Origin: Vanrija pseudolonga | Lineage: Eukaryota; Basidiomycota; Tremellomycetes; Trichosporonales; Trichosporonaceae | DNA: 64,000 bases | NCBI RefSeq assembly: GCF_020906515.1 | Contig: NC_085853.1 | Location: 1,426,001-1,490,000, forward strand | Reading direction: 5' to 3' | Part shown: positions 23,615 through 32,775 of the stretch, one piece after another | Layout: every line of letters begins with the position of its first letter | Position numbering within the stretch: the first letter of the stretch is position 1 | The notes under the pieces: model-generated | Databases searched by the model: none | Told to the model about the DNA's origin: nothing | The model's input: only the letters and a program-made list of their open reading frames with translations | Program-made: the position numbers and the translations under genes

Positions 23615-24904
23615 ATGTCGCAGCAGGTCCTCAACACGCAGCTCACTCAGCAGTGTACGTGCGCCCGCTGTCAGCGACGACACAGCTAACCCCCCACCGC
23701 AGTCGGCATCACCCACCCCATCCTCCTGGCGGGCATGTTCGTCGCCTCGGGTCCCAAGCTCGCGGCGGCCGTGTCCAACGCCGGCGGGCTGGGCGTGATC
23801 GGCGGGCTGACTATGACGCCCAAGCAGCTGCGTATGAACATCAAAGAGCTGAAGGGGTACCTCGTGAACAAGGACGCGCCGTTCGGCGTCGACCTCGCCA
23901 TCGTCAAGGTTGGCGGCGGCGCGCGCAAGACCAACCACGACTACACGCACGGCCACCTCGACGAGCTGGTCGACATCATCGTCGAGGAGAAGGTCCGCCT
24001 GTTTGTGTGCGCGATCGGCGTTGTCCCGCCGCAGGTCGCGGACAAGCTGCACAAGGGGGGTGTGGTGGTGGCTAATGTGAGTACGGATGCGCCGGTGCCC
24101 GAGACAGCGGGCATGCTAGTGCGCCATACGGTTCCGACGGTAGACACACACGGAGCCGAGCCGGAACATGCATGCCTTGCCGCGGTCAGCTGACACGCGC
24201 CCAGATGGTCGGCCACCCAAAGCACGTCCCCACCGCGATCCGCAACGGCGCGGACATTGTCATCGCGCAGGGCGGCGAGGGCGGAGGTCACACTGGCCCG
24301 ATCCCCTTCTCGGTGCTTATCCCGGCTTGTGTCGACGCGGCGCGCGGGCACGTGTCCAAGCTGTCCGGCAAGCCCGTGATGGTGCTGGCGGCAGGGGGCA
24401 TCTTTGACGGGCGCGGGCTCGCCGCGGCGCTGATGTACGGCGCGCAAGGCGTGTGGGTGGGCACAAGGTTTGTCGCCTCGGAAGAGGCGTCGGCACCCGA
24501 CGCGCACAAGAAGCAGGTCGTCTCGGCCGACTGGGGCCAGACGACCACGACGCTCATCTACTCTGGCCGCCCGATCCGCGTCAAGAAGACGCCGTACGTC
24601 GCCGAGTGGAACGACACGCGCGCCGACGAGATCAAGGAGTTGACCGGGCGCGGCATCGTGCCGTACATGCACGACCTGGAGAAGAACCCCCAGCGCAGTA
24701 TCGAGGCGAAGATGTGGGTGAGTAGTAGGCGTTGGGTGGGGGCAGAAGGGGCGCGGCTGACGGTGCAAGCTTATGGGAGACAACGCGGCCGTCATCAAGG
24801 AGGTGCTGCCGGCGCGCAAGATTGTCGAGGACATGGCGAATGACGCGGCCAAGGCGATTCTGGCCGGCAAGGCGGACCTGGCGGGCGCGCGCGCGAGGCT
24901 GTAG
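23615..24904 (+). CDS. nitronate monooxygenase, PTS1-bearing
   Basis: FMN enzyme that oxidises nitronates such as propionate-3-nitronate or nitroalkane anions (formerly 2-nitropropane dioxygenase). TIM-barrel family. Four exons: MSQQVLNTQLTQQ; then FGITHPILLAGMF through the N-terminal barrel; then MVGHPKHVPTAIRNGADIVI with the phosphate/flavin region AQGGEGGGHTG and VLAAGGIFDGRGLAAAL; and a last exon reading LMGDNAAVIKEV after a 52-nt intron (24721-24772). The C-terminus AGARARL and stop carries A-R-L, a PTS1-like signal, the same tripeptide as the divergent thiolase. Location in peroxisomes is inferred; family assignment is firm. Confidence 0.92.
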
Positions 24905-25588
24905 TGTCGTTGTGGGGGTTGGGACAGAAAGGCAAAGTCAGAAGGTTGTATGCAGATATGTATGGTTGCTCCGTGCACGTGGTGCTGGCGGTGCTGGGCA
25001 TGCTGGGGCACGGGACGCTGGGTACGTAGACAGTGATCGTAGGTGCAGAGTAGTTGGCGGCCGAGTGGCGGAGCCACCGGCAGGGGGATATGTGCCAGCG
25101 CCGCGCGCAGCAAGCACCAGCAGCGCGTGGAGCAGCGGTTTACACGCCGCCGGGAGTGGCTCCCCCACGCCTGCAGGTTGTAGGTTCGAGCCCGCTCGCT
25201 GAATCCGAACCGGTCCCAGGAGGAAGGGGACTGGCGGCCGGGGTTCGGGAGCGGGGGAGAGCTTTTTGTGTGCTGTGTATTGTGTGGGTGTGTGTTGCTG
25301 GTGCGAGGAGGTGGCGGATCGCCGCGGCGCTACGTACCTTGCTTCACTCACTTTTGGCCGCCTGGTTCGTGGAGACGGTCGGGGTTTGGCGCTGCTCCGC
25401 TCTGAACGCTGGATGTGCTGCTTCATATGCTGGTACGCGAAATAGTACTATCTGTACACAAGGAACTAGGCCTACGGCCTGGACTACAAGTGGGCGTACT
25501 CGCACCACCATCTTCTCCCTCAACCTTCATCCTGACCACGCCCCCTCATGCACACTTCCTGGCCGCAGTCACCCTTCCAAACCCCACC
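24905..25588. other. intergenic region with a B-box-like motif
   Basis: Lies between nitronate monooxygenase and the minus-strand basic protein gene. GTAGGTTCGAGCCCG near 25180-25194 resembles a tRNA T arm (B box), and GGTTTACACGCC upstream recalls a Val-type anticodon loop. The T-arm stem has at least two mismatches and no acceptor stem pairs, so I do not call a tRNA. No protein gene is seen. Confidence 0.35.
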
Positions 25589-27190
25589 CTACCCCCCAGC
25601 CCCGCTCACGGCCTTGTCGCGCAGGTTACCCTTGTGGCCCTTCTGCAGCGCGTTCCGCAGGGCGCCAACGGGCACCCCGACCTGGCGTCAGCGGTGTCCA
25701 TAGAGCCAACTCACCTCGCGGGACAGCTTGGCATAGTTGACCTGTGCGACGCCGAGGGTGACGACATGGTCCATCACCGCGCGCTTCTTGTCCGCCGTCC
25801 AACTGTTCGCGGTGCGCTTCTTGCTTGTCGGCGTCGGCGCTGGCACCTCGTCTCTCGGCTCTGACTTGATGCTCGCGGACGGCGCCAGCTCGTCCTCCTC
25901 CTCCTCAACCTCGACTGGCTTGCGCCCGCGCGGGCGCTTCAAGTCCTGCGCTGTGCGCGGGCGCTTGCGGGCCACCACCTCCTCCTCGTTGCTCTCGGTT
26001 CTTGCTGCGCGCTTCTTGGGCATCTTCGACGGCCCGGCCTCGGCGGCCGCGGCGGCGGCTGCTGGGGCCCGCTTGCGCCGGTACGTCACGAGCGGCTGCG
26101 GCTCGGGGTCGGGGAGCGGCGTCGTCGCTAAGCTCGATGTCGGGGCCATGGGTGCTAGCATTGCCTGTGGTGGTGCGGGCGTTGGAGAGCGCCTCGGGGG
26201 CTGGGGTGTTGGGGAACGCTTGGCCGGCACTTCTGTCGCGCTTGCCCCTGAACCCTGGTCGTTGCCCTCGTCCTCACCCTCCTCCTCTGACGCAGACCCT
26301 TCGCCGCCAGACGAGCTCCCACTCGGGCCGTTACTCACGCTACTGAGGTGGCTCGGCCCGTCGTCGGGGGCAACTGCGAGCAGCCGCGGGGAAGGCGGCG
26401 GACCCGCGTCGCTCGGCGCGTTCTTCGCGAGGTCGGCGATCCAGCGCTCAGTGCGCGCCTTGGACGAGTGCGGCGACGACGTCGTGTGCTGGCTGTGCTG
26501 GGCGGGGGAGGGTGCGTGGCCGTTGACGTTGACGTTACCAATGGGGTTTGGGTTTGGTGGTGGTGGTCCCTGATGATCGTCGTTATTGTCGCTCTCGGAG
26601 TGGAAGGATGGCGAGGCGGCGGCGGCAAGACGATGAGTAGTGGGTGGCTGCCTCTGTGGCCTTCCTTTCGGCGGCGCCTTGGTCGGTGTCGGTGCCTTCT
26701 TTTTGCTGCTGTCGCCAGTGGTGGCGGGAGCCGGAGCCTGATTGACGGGTGCAGCTGGTACAGCTGGTGGTGCAGAGGGGCGCACTGCGAGGCGTCCGCT
26801 GCGGCGTGTCGCTGGCGCAGTGGGGGTGCGCTGGGATGACGCGGGGCGCCCGCCCCGGCGGGCCGGTGCAGCAGTCTGACGGCTGGGCCCAGCCTCGTGT
26901 TGGTCGTGCTCGTCGTCGTCGACCTCAACTGTTCCTTGTTGCGCTGCAAAGCGCGCTACTTCCTCCGGTGTCATGGCGTGTGGGTCGATGTCGTCGTTGT
27001 CGTCGGCGTCGGGCGCTCCGGGCGGCGGCGCAGGCGCAGTGTCGTCGGCTGCGTCCTCTGCCGGGTTCTTGGGCTCGCTCTTCGTGCTCGCTTTGGGAGC
27101 CGCCTTCCGCTTGGTCGAAGCCTGGGGTGGAGCACTGGCCTTGGGCTGGGGCTTGGGTGGTACTCCACGGCTGCGCGTGTTGGGAGCCAT
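25589..27190 (-). CDS. large basic disordered protein with C-terminal NLRxKA domain
   Basis: Predicted protein of about 520 residues; no known family recognised. Almost all of it is disordered and rich in Pro, Ala, Ser, Lys and Glu, with acidic runs and basic clusters (KRPRGRKP recalls an AT-hook; PKKRAAR suits a nuclear signal). The only compact part is the last 60 residues: NSWTADKKRAVMDHVV, then NYAKLSRE, a 33-nt intron (about 25682-25714), then VGVPVGALRNALQKG and HKGNLRDKAV. The same domain, cut by an intron at the same residue, ends the genes at 27914-28288 and 29711-30137. WTxxxK plus two or three predicted helices resembles a Myb/SANT or other helix-turn-helix fold. Nuclear DNA or chromatin binding is inferred only. 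Confidence 0.75.
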
Positions 27191-27913
27191 GTTCAAGAGA
27201 AGAAGAGTATGGTTGAAAGACGAGCTTTGATGAGGTGTGCGTTGTGTGGTGTGGTAGGTGGTGTGGTAGTGGTATGGGCGGTGGATGGTGGTGGTGTGGG
27301 TGGGTTGAGTGTAGCGTAGGGTTGGGCGGTGCGCGGCGCATTCTCTCACGGTCGTGTCGTGACTCCTCCCACTCGAGTGAGGTCCGTGCAGACGACGCTG
27401 ACGCACAAGGTGACGACGGTGGAGGGCCGAGCGTCGGTGAAGGGGCGCCGGGCGCAAGGGGCGTGCGGCCGATCAATCTATGTAGGTGACGCCTTGACGA
27501 CGCCGTGACGACGCCGTGGCGGCCATGCATCGGCATGTCGTTACCAACCCCTCCAGTTTGTGCAAAGTTCAATGTAACTCGTTCAGGATGGTCAAGGTGT
27601 GTCGAGTTGCTTGCTTCATGATAACACGGCTGTAAACTCGCGAAAAAGGCGACATAATTGGCCGAAAAGGACGCTGACGCCACTCATCCGACGCCATCCG
27701 CCCAGCCAAGGGCAAGGGTGTCACCTCGTCACCTCACCGAGGTGCCAAATCGGTCTAGACAATGGGGTGCCAATCACCAAATGATTACATAGAAAGATGA
27801 TGGAGGCAGAGTGGATGAGGGCGCAGGCCACTGCTGGCCGCCGACAAGCACCCGCGGGATAACGTCACCAGTCGACTGCGCGCAGCCTCTCAAGCTCTCA
27901 ACCCCGCCGCGCC

Positions 27914-28288
27914 TCACTTTCCAGAGACGGCAACGACGGCCTTGTGGCGAAGGTTTCCCTTGCGGTTGGGCCCGAACGCGTTCTGCAGCTGCTTGGCGTT
28001 GAGTCCGAGCTGAGGTGTGGCGTCAGCGACTGCCCCTCCTCGTTCTCTATTACCACTCACCTCGGTGGCCATCTTGGTCATGTCGAGAGCCTTGTATCCC
28101 GCCGAAATGATAGCGTCCATCAGGAGCGCCTTCTTCTCGGGCGTGAGCTCGCCGCTAGGGGGCTTGGTGGCGGACTTGCTCGCCGTCTTGCGCTTCTTCG
28201 TCGCGGGGACGGCGTCCGAGGTGGGCGACGCCGGGGACGAGGGGGCCGGGGAGAGGACGCTCGGCGTGTCGTCGGGTTCGCGCTTCAT
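27914..28288 (-). CDS. small basic protein with NLRxKA domain (MKRE family)
   Basis: About 108 residues in two exons. N-terminus MKREPDDTPSVLSPAPSS, then a Lys/Ser-rich linker with nuclear-signal-like KKRK, then the shared domain: ELTPEKKALLMDAIISAGY, ALDMTKMATE, a 48-nt intron, LGLNAKQLQNAF, NRKGNLRHKAVVAV, SGK and stop. The intron falls at the same residue as in the two paralogues. The start is the first ATG and the initial MKRE is shared with the gene at 29711-30137. Family unknown. Probably nuclear; a DNA-binding role is conjecture. Confidence 0.78.
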   Translation of the reverse strand: MKREPDDTPSVLSPAPSSPASPTSDAVPATKKRKTASKSATKPPSGELTPEKKALLMDAIISAGYKALDMTKMATEVSGNRERGGAVADATPQLGLNAKQLQNAFGPNRKGNLRHKAVVAVSGK

Positions 28289-28599
28289 GTCTTTGTTTCG
28301 AGTCGGGTGAAGAGTGGAGAGGTGAGAGTGGGGATGGGGAGAGGTAAGAGGGCGCGCAGATGACGGGTCTATAAGGGCCCAAAGCTCCCATCCTGCTCTC
28401 TGGTTCCTCATGTCATCCTGTACTTGCGCCCCCCGCAACATGAATGGTGCGCCCTGCGCCTCGTTCTAGGCCCGACACGAGGCAGGCGAGGCGCATAGAT
28501 CAGTTTGGCTAGCAAGGGCACCGGTGACGAAATGCAAGTGCCCCCACCCTGCACCCAGTAGTCTACATACAGCCTATATACAAACACTCTCTCTCCATT

Positions 28600-29547
28600 T
28601 CACGATTCAGCGAACCGAGCCTCCAACGAGGGCTTGACACCGGGTGGGCGGTGGACCTTGATGAGTATAATAGTCTTATCACGCGGGTTGCGCGTGGCCG
28701 CCGCCTTCGGGTCGTCCCACTTGTCGCCTTCCCTCTCGGTGTATGTCCTGTCGACCTTGGCGGCCGTGTCCGTCTTGTCCTCGCTCATATCGTCGTCGTT
28801 ATCGCCCTTGTCGTCGGTGCCGTCCGTGTCGTTGTCGCCGTTGTTGATTGTCTTGGAGGCACCCGAGCCGCTCGCCTTGGAGTTGCTGGCCGTCGTTGAA
28901 GTGCCAGTGGCTGCACGCGCCTGGCCCCTCGTCACGCGCGGCTCGGTGGTTGACACCTTGGCGGGTACCGGGGCAGTAGCAGCCCGCCCCGCGCGCGTCG
29001 TACGCTCACTCCCGATGGGCTTGCTCAGAGCGGTCGCGGAGACCTTGTTCTTGTTCTTGAGCACTGCGGCCGTCGTCTTCTCCTTGCGCGAGGTCGACGC
29101 CACCACCTTCCCCGCGCCCTTCGTTGGAGGCTTGGCTACCGGCGGCGAGACGGCATTCGCCGTGCTGCGAGTCGTGCGCTTGTCGGCGGTGTCGGCCGTC
29201 TGGACAAGGGGTCTCAGAGGAAGCGAAGGTTTGGGCACTGCGGCACCGGGGGTCGCAGTCGAGCGGGTCTGGCGGCGCTGTGTGGTGGTCGGGGTTGGCA
29301 TCGTCACGCGGGACGAGGTGGGAGGCTTGGCCTTGATCTTGGCCTTTGAGATCGGCGGCCTAGTCTCGGGGGTGGAGGTGGAGCCGCGCCGCTTGGTCTT
29401 GTTTGTAGTCGTCTTGGAAGACGAGGGAAGGTGCGCCTGCGCCCGCTTTTGACCGCGCGGTGGGAGGAGCGGGGGTGAGGGCGAGACTGGTGGTGAGGGC
29501 GAGCGGGAGGGCGACGACGAGGCCGTAGCCCTCTGCGCCGAGGGCAT
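28600..29547 (-). CDS. basic Ser/Thr/Pro/Lys-rich protein, unknown
   Basis: Single uninterrupted frame of about 315 residues starting at the first ATG, MPSAQRATASSS. The N-terminal two thirds are very basic and low-complexity (Ser, Pro, Thr, Lys, Arg), like the gene at 25589-27190. Then comes an acidic stretch, DNDTDGTDDKGDNDDD, and a conserved-looking end, YTEREGDKWDDPKAAA and DKTIILIKVHRPPG, finishing LEARFAES. The NLRxKA domain of its neighbours is not visible. No known domain. The position between two paralogues and similar composition suggest a chromatin-type protein, which is inference. Confidence 0.65.
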   Translation of the reverse strand: MPSAQRATASSSPSRSPSPPVSPSPPLLPPRGQKRAQAHLPSSSKTTTNKTKRRGSTSTPETRPPISKAKIKAKPPTSSRVTMPTPTTTQRRQTRSTATPGAAVPKPSLPLRPLVQTADTADKRTTRSTANAVSPPVAKPPTKGAGKVVASTSRKEKTTAAVLKNKNKVSATALSKPIGSERTTRAGRAATAPVPAKVSTTEPRVTRGQARAATGTSTTASNSKASGSGASKTINNGDNDTDGTDDKGDNDDDMSEDKTDTAAKVDRTYTEREGDKWDDPKAAATRNPRDKTIILIKVHRPPGVKPSLEARFAES

Positions 29548-29710
29548 TGTGCTTGTCTTTGAGTGAGTGCGACCACTGCCAACAACTGACGAGATGTGCA
29601 AAGCCAAGTTGAGTGACGAGGATCATTTGCATGCAGCATGAGGACTGGGGCGTGGGAGGGCGCACTCCACTACGGGGTCCGTGCGCCATTTCGATCAACG
29701 CCGTGCTACT

Positions 29711-30137
29711 CTACTTTCCCCCACCGCGCACATGCTTGACAACCTGACTGCGCAGATTCGAGCGATTAGGCTTGAGCTGGTCGACGACCTGGGCGCGGGT
29801 GACGCCGAGCTGCGAAGTGTCAGCCTGCACTCGTCCCCATCCCCGACTTACCCTCGCCGCAATCTCGCCCAGGTCGACTTGCTTTGACTGGTCGAGCAGC
29901 GCGTCGAGCAAGTCGGCCTTCATGTCTGCTGTCCACGTCGACTTGGAGCCAGGTTCCGATGTCTTCGCGCTCTTGGCCTTGGGTGACGGCTCGGGCTTGA
30001 CCTTTGACTCGGGCTTGACCTTGGGCTCTGCCTTGACTTTCTTGGGCGTGTCTGCCGTCAGCTGGGGCAGGGCCGCCGCGCTCACTACTCTTCTCGCTGG
30101 GGTGGGATGCCTCGCTGGACTCGTGCTCGCGCTTCAT
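29711..30137 (-). CDS. small basic protein with NLRxKA domain (MKRE family)
   Basis: About 114 residues in three exons. Exon 1 MKREHESSEASHPSEK joins across a small intron (GTAGTG...GGCAG, about 37 nt) to NTPKKVKAEPKVKPE, a repeated Lys-Pro-Glu linker. The shared domain follows: STWTADMKADLLDALL, VDLGEIAAR, an intron, LGVTRAQVVDQLK, NRSNLRSQVV, and KHVRGGGK and stop. Starting MKRE, Lys/Pro linker, terminal domain and intron position all match the gene at 27914-28288, so these are tandem paralogues. The function is unknown. Confidence 0.75.
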
Positions 30138-30695
30138 TGTAGCTGGGTTAATGGGAAGTGTACAAAGTGAGCGCCGTGGATGAGCACATTCTGTGCTTCG
30201 GCGGCGGTACATACACAGAGCGTGTGCGCCTGCGCAGCGTTCACAGATGACGCCCGACGACGCCCAATGACCAGCAAGTGGCCAGGGGCGCCATCACCCA
30301 CCAAGCCATCCCGGCCCTTCTACCTCCAGTCGGCATCTTCAGAACCTGATGACATTTCTTGTCTCCATGTCTCTGTTACTCAGCACCAGCTCAACCTCCA
30401 CAGAACGGCCGTACGGCCGTACAATTCGGCACCGAACCATGAGCCACTCAGCCACACACCCCTTGTTCGCCACCGCTTCCGCACAGGCAGGCGGCTTGGA
30501 CTTCGCGGTCTCACCTCCCAACTCTTAGCGGCTTGGGCACAGGGGTATCGCGCGGAACCAGGAGCACTGCACTGCTGCGAGCTGAGCCCAGCGACAATGC
30601 CGAGTCGACGCCCACACACACGCCCCCCCAACACACACACACATCAGCCCCCGCCCGGCCCGGCAGGCACGCGACTGATTTCCTTCAGCCAAACA

Positions 30696-30767
30696 GCCTT
30701 TGTAGCTCAGTGGTAGAGCGCGCCTTTCGTAAGGGTGAGGTCGGCGGTTCAATCCCGTCCGGAGGCA
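30696..30767 (+). tRNA. tRNA-Thr(CGU)
   Basis: 72-nt cloverleaf without intron. Acceptor GCCTTTG pairs with CGGAGGC (with two G-U pairs), discriminator A. D arm GCTC...GAGC with the A-box TAGCTCAGTGG. Anticodon stem CGCCT/GGGTG around loop TTCGTAA, anticodon CGT. T arm GGCGG-TTCAATC-CCGTC provides the B box. Confidence 0.93.
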
Positions 30768-31075
30768 GGAGCGCGCGAGCGCTTCGTTTTTTGGGTTGGC
30801 GCGGCCTGGGCGGTGCGAGGTGGTGGTGCGAAGAGGTGAGGGTCGGGGCGGGGTCGGAAGCTGGTTGGTTGGTGGCGGTGGAGGGGGGTTGGGTGGCGTG
30901 CCCGGCGTCGGAGGTGGCCGAGATGTCCTGTTCCTGGCATTGACGGCAGCCGTGAGATGTGGTGCGTTCTTGTCTGTTGGGCTTCGGGTCAATGTCAGTG
31001 GCCAGTCAATGTGAATGCTACAAAGGACACCAGTACATCTAGTCTATCGGACCCCTTTCCTCCTCCTCCGCCTCC

Positions 31076-32417
31076 CTAGGCATCGGCCGTGGGCACGTCC
31101 TCAAACACCCCGTCGTCGCTCATCCGCGCACGCAGCTGCTCCCATGCACTTGCGAGCTGGTCGACCGGGATGATGAAGCCCGACGCGAACGGCCCGAGAC
31201 GCGCGACAAACGCCTTGTCCTTCTCGTTCTTCAGTCCCTCGGGCGTCATCTCGACCATCTTGCCCCACTTCTTCGTCCGCTTGTCATACTCGTTGTATGT
31301 GCGGAGCTTGAATCCGAAGCCTGGGACCAAGTGTTAGCGACTGACATATCCGCTCAACGGCACACTTACTCCTTCCCTCGATCGACGTCTGCAGGCAGTT
31401 GCAAATCACCTCCTTGCCCGCGTTGGTCTGCTTGACGTTGATGTTCAAGATGGCCAGGCCAGAGATGTCCTCGTACAGGCGTACCGAGAGCTGGTCCTTC
31501 TCAGCCTCCTCCGAGTTGGGCGCAGGTGCTGGTGGGTTCGCTGAGCTCGCCCGCTGGCTTTGCAGGCTGCGCGAGTGCTCGACCTCGGCGTCGTAGTCGC
31601 GCTGGAGGGTGGTCACTGCAAATGTTAGGCTGTCATCCTGAGTACGCGTCAGCCCACTCACTCTGCTCATCCTTCGCTTTGATCGTGTTGCGCAGCTTGA
31701 ACACCTCGTCACGGAGCTCCTTGACACCCTTGGAGTCGAGTTTTGCGTCTAAGACGGGAGGCGCCGAAGCCTGCGCTGCTCTTTCGGCCGCGCGCTCGGC
31801 AGCCACCTGGCTCGCAGCAAGGGCCTTCTCCAACTCGGCGACCTTGTTCGCCTGCTTCTCGTTCAACGCCGAGAGGCTTTCGATGAGGTCGGCCTGTGCT
31901 GAGCGGGTAAGCGATCGCCCCGGTCATTGTTACCCACCCTTGGCCTTGGCTGCCGCCCGCTCCTTGTACCTCTCAAACACGGCCTCGGATTCTGTCAACC
32001 GCAGGCGAGAGAGCTCCTCGAACTGCTTGGCGAATGTGTCGCGCTCGCGTCGTAGTCTGTCGGCGGATGTCTGCTGGGTCAGACTTTGGTCACACTTTTG
32101 AAACCCACCGAGTCGCTCTTGTTTACTGTTCCCGTAGCCTCTGCAGGCTCAGACGCTCCCCGCTCCTCCTCCTCTCCCGACGCATCCTGCTTGGCCACCT
32201 TGGCCGCCTTCGGTGGCCGCCCAACCTTGGGCTTTTCCTTGACCGGCTCGACGTCCATCGCTGGGGAGTTAGATCGCAACGGACCGTTCAACTCACCATC
32301 AAAGTCGTCGCCAGCTAACTCGTCGTCGTTCGCAGCCACCTTGGCGGCCTTGGACGCCTTGGACGGCGCGACGTTCTCCTTACCCCGCTTCGTGGTGGCC
32401 TTAGCGGCGGGCGGCAT
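31076..32417 (-). CDS. CSM1: monopolin complex subunit Csm1/Pcs1
   Basis: Kinetochore and nucleolar clamp protein that cross-links microtubule attachment sites or rDNA. Six exons with small introns. N-terminus MPPAAKATTKRGKENVAPS is basic and disordered with a second part, GRPPKAAKVAK. The middle is a coiled coil of about 120 residues running through DRLRRERDTFAKQFEEL, NEKQANKVAELEKAL and VKELRDEVFKLRNTIKA. The globular C-terminal domain is typical of Csm1: LSVRLYEDISGLAILNIN, VICNCLQTSIEGR, FGFKLRTYNEY, and then LGPFASGFIIPVDQLASAW. It shares a 360-bp divergent promoter with ERCC1. The assignment rests on the C-terminal domain pattern and the coiled-coil layout. Confidence 0.85.
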
Positions 32418-32775
32418 AGTGACAGCTCGTGTGACTGGGTACGGTTGTGTTCGTCGTTGGTGGCGAACGAACCTATACTGGTGTATGTGTCGCGGCTCCT
32501 CGATTCGCAAGGATGTGTGAGAGTGTCGTGTGACGCTGAGCGAGAGAGAGTGAGAAATGTCAAGTTAGCTCGAAGAGATCAGTCGCGTTGAAACGGGGTT
32601 TGTTTGTCAACAAAGGGTGTGGGTCGTATTTATGTGACCCACTTAACAACCACCCCACGGGGTACTACGTCAACCAGACTCAACCCGCTCATTTGTCGTG
32701 GTCATCCCAGCTACATCTTGCATCTTGGCATTCATCTCCTCCTCTGCATCACCACAACAACAAGCATCGCTCACG
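32418..32775. promoter_or_regulatory. divergent promoter CSM1 / ERCC1
   Basis: Short shared upstream region of two genome-maintenance genes. TTTGTTTGTCAACAAAG near 32600-32616 includes the reverse of a forkhead core (RYAAACA read as GACAAACAA) in a partly palindromic setting. Binding is inferred. Confidence 0.4.

Noticed and set aside
23941-25113. A 390-codon minus-strand frame across nitronate monooxygenase
   Set aside because: Opposite clear NMO exons and biased in composition.
25050-25215. Possible intron-containing tRNA (Val-like loop, B box)
   Set aside because: T-arm stem mismatched, no pairing acceptor stem and no valid D arm found on either strand.
30525-30992. Minus-strand frame including LRTGLNRRPHPYERRAL
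   Set aside because: That stretch is the reverse translation of tRNA-Thr(CGU), not protein.
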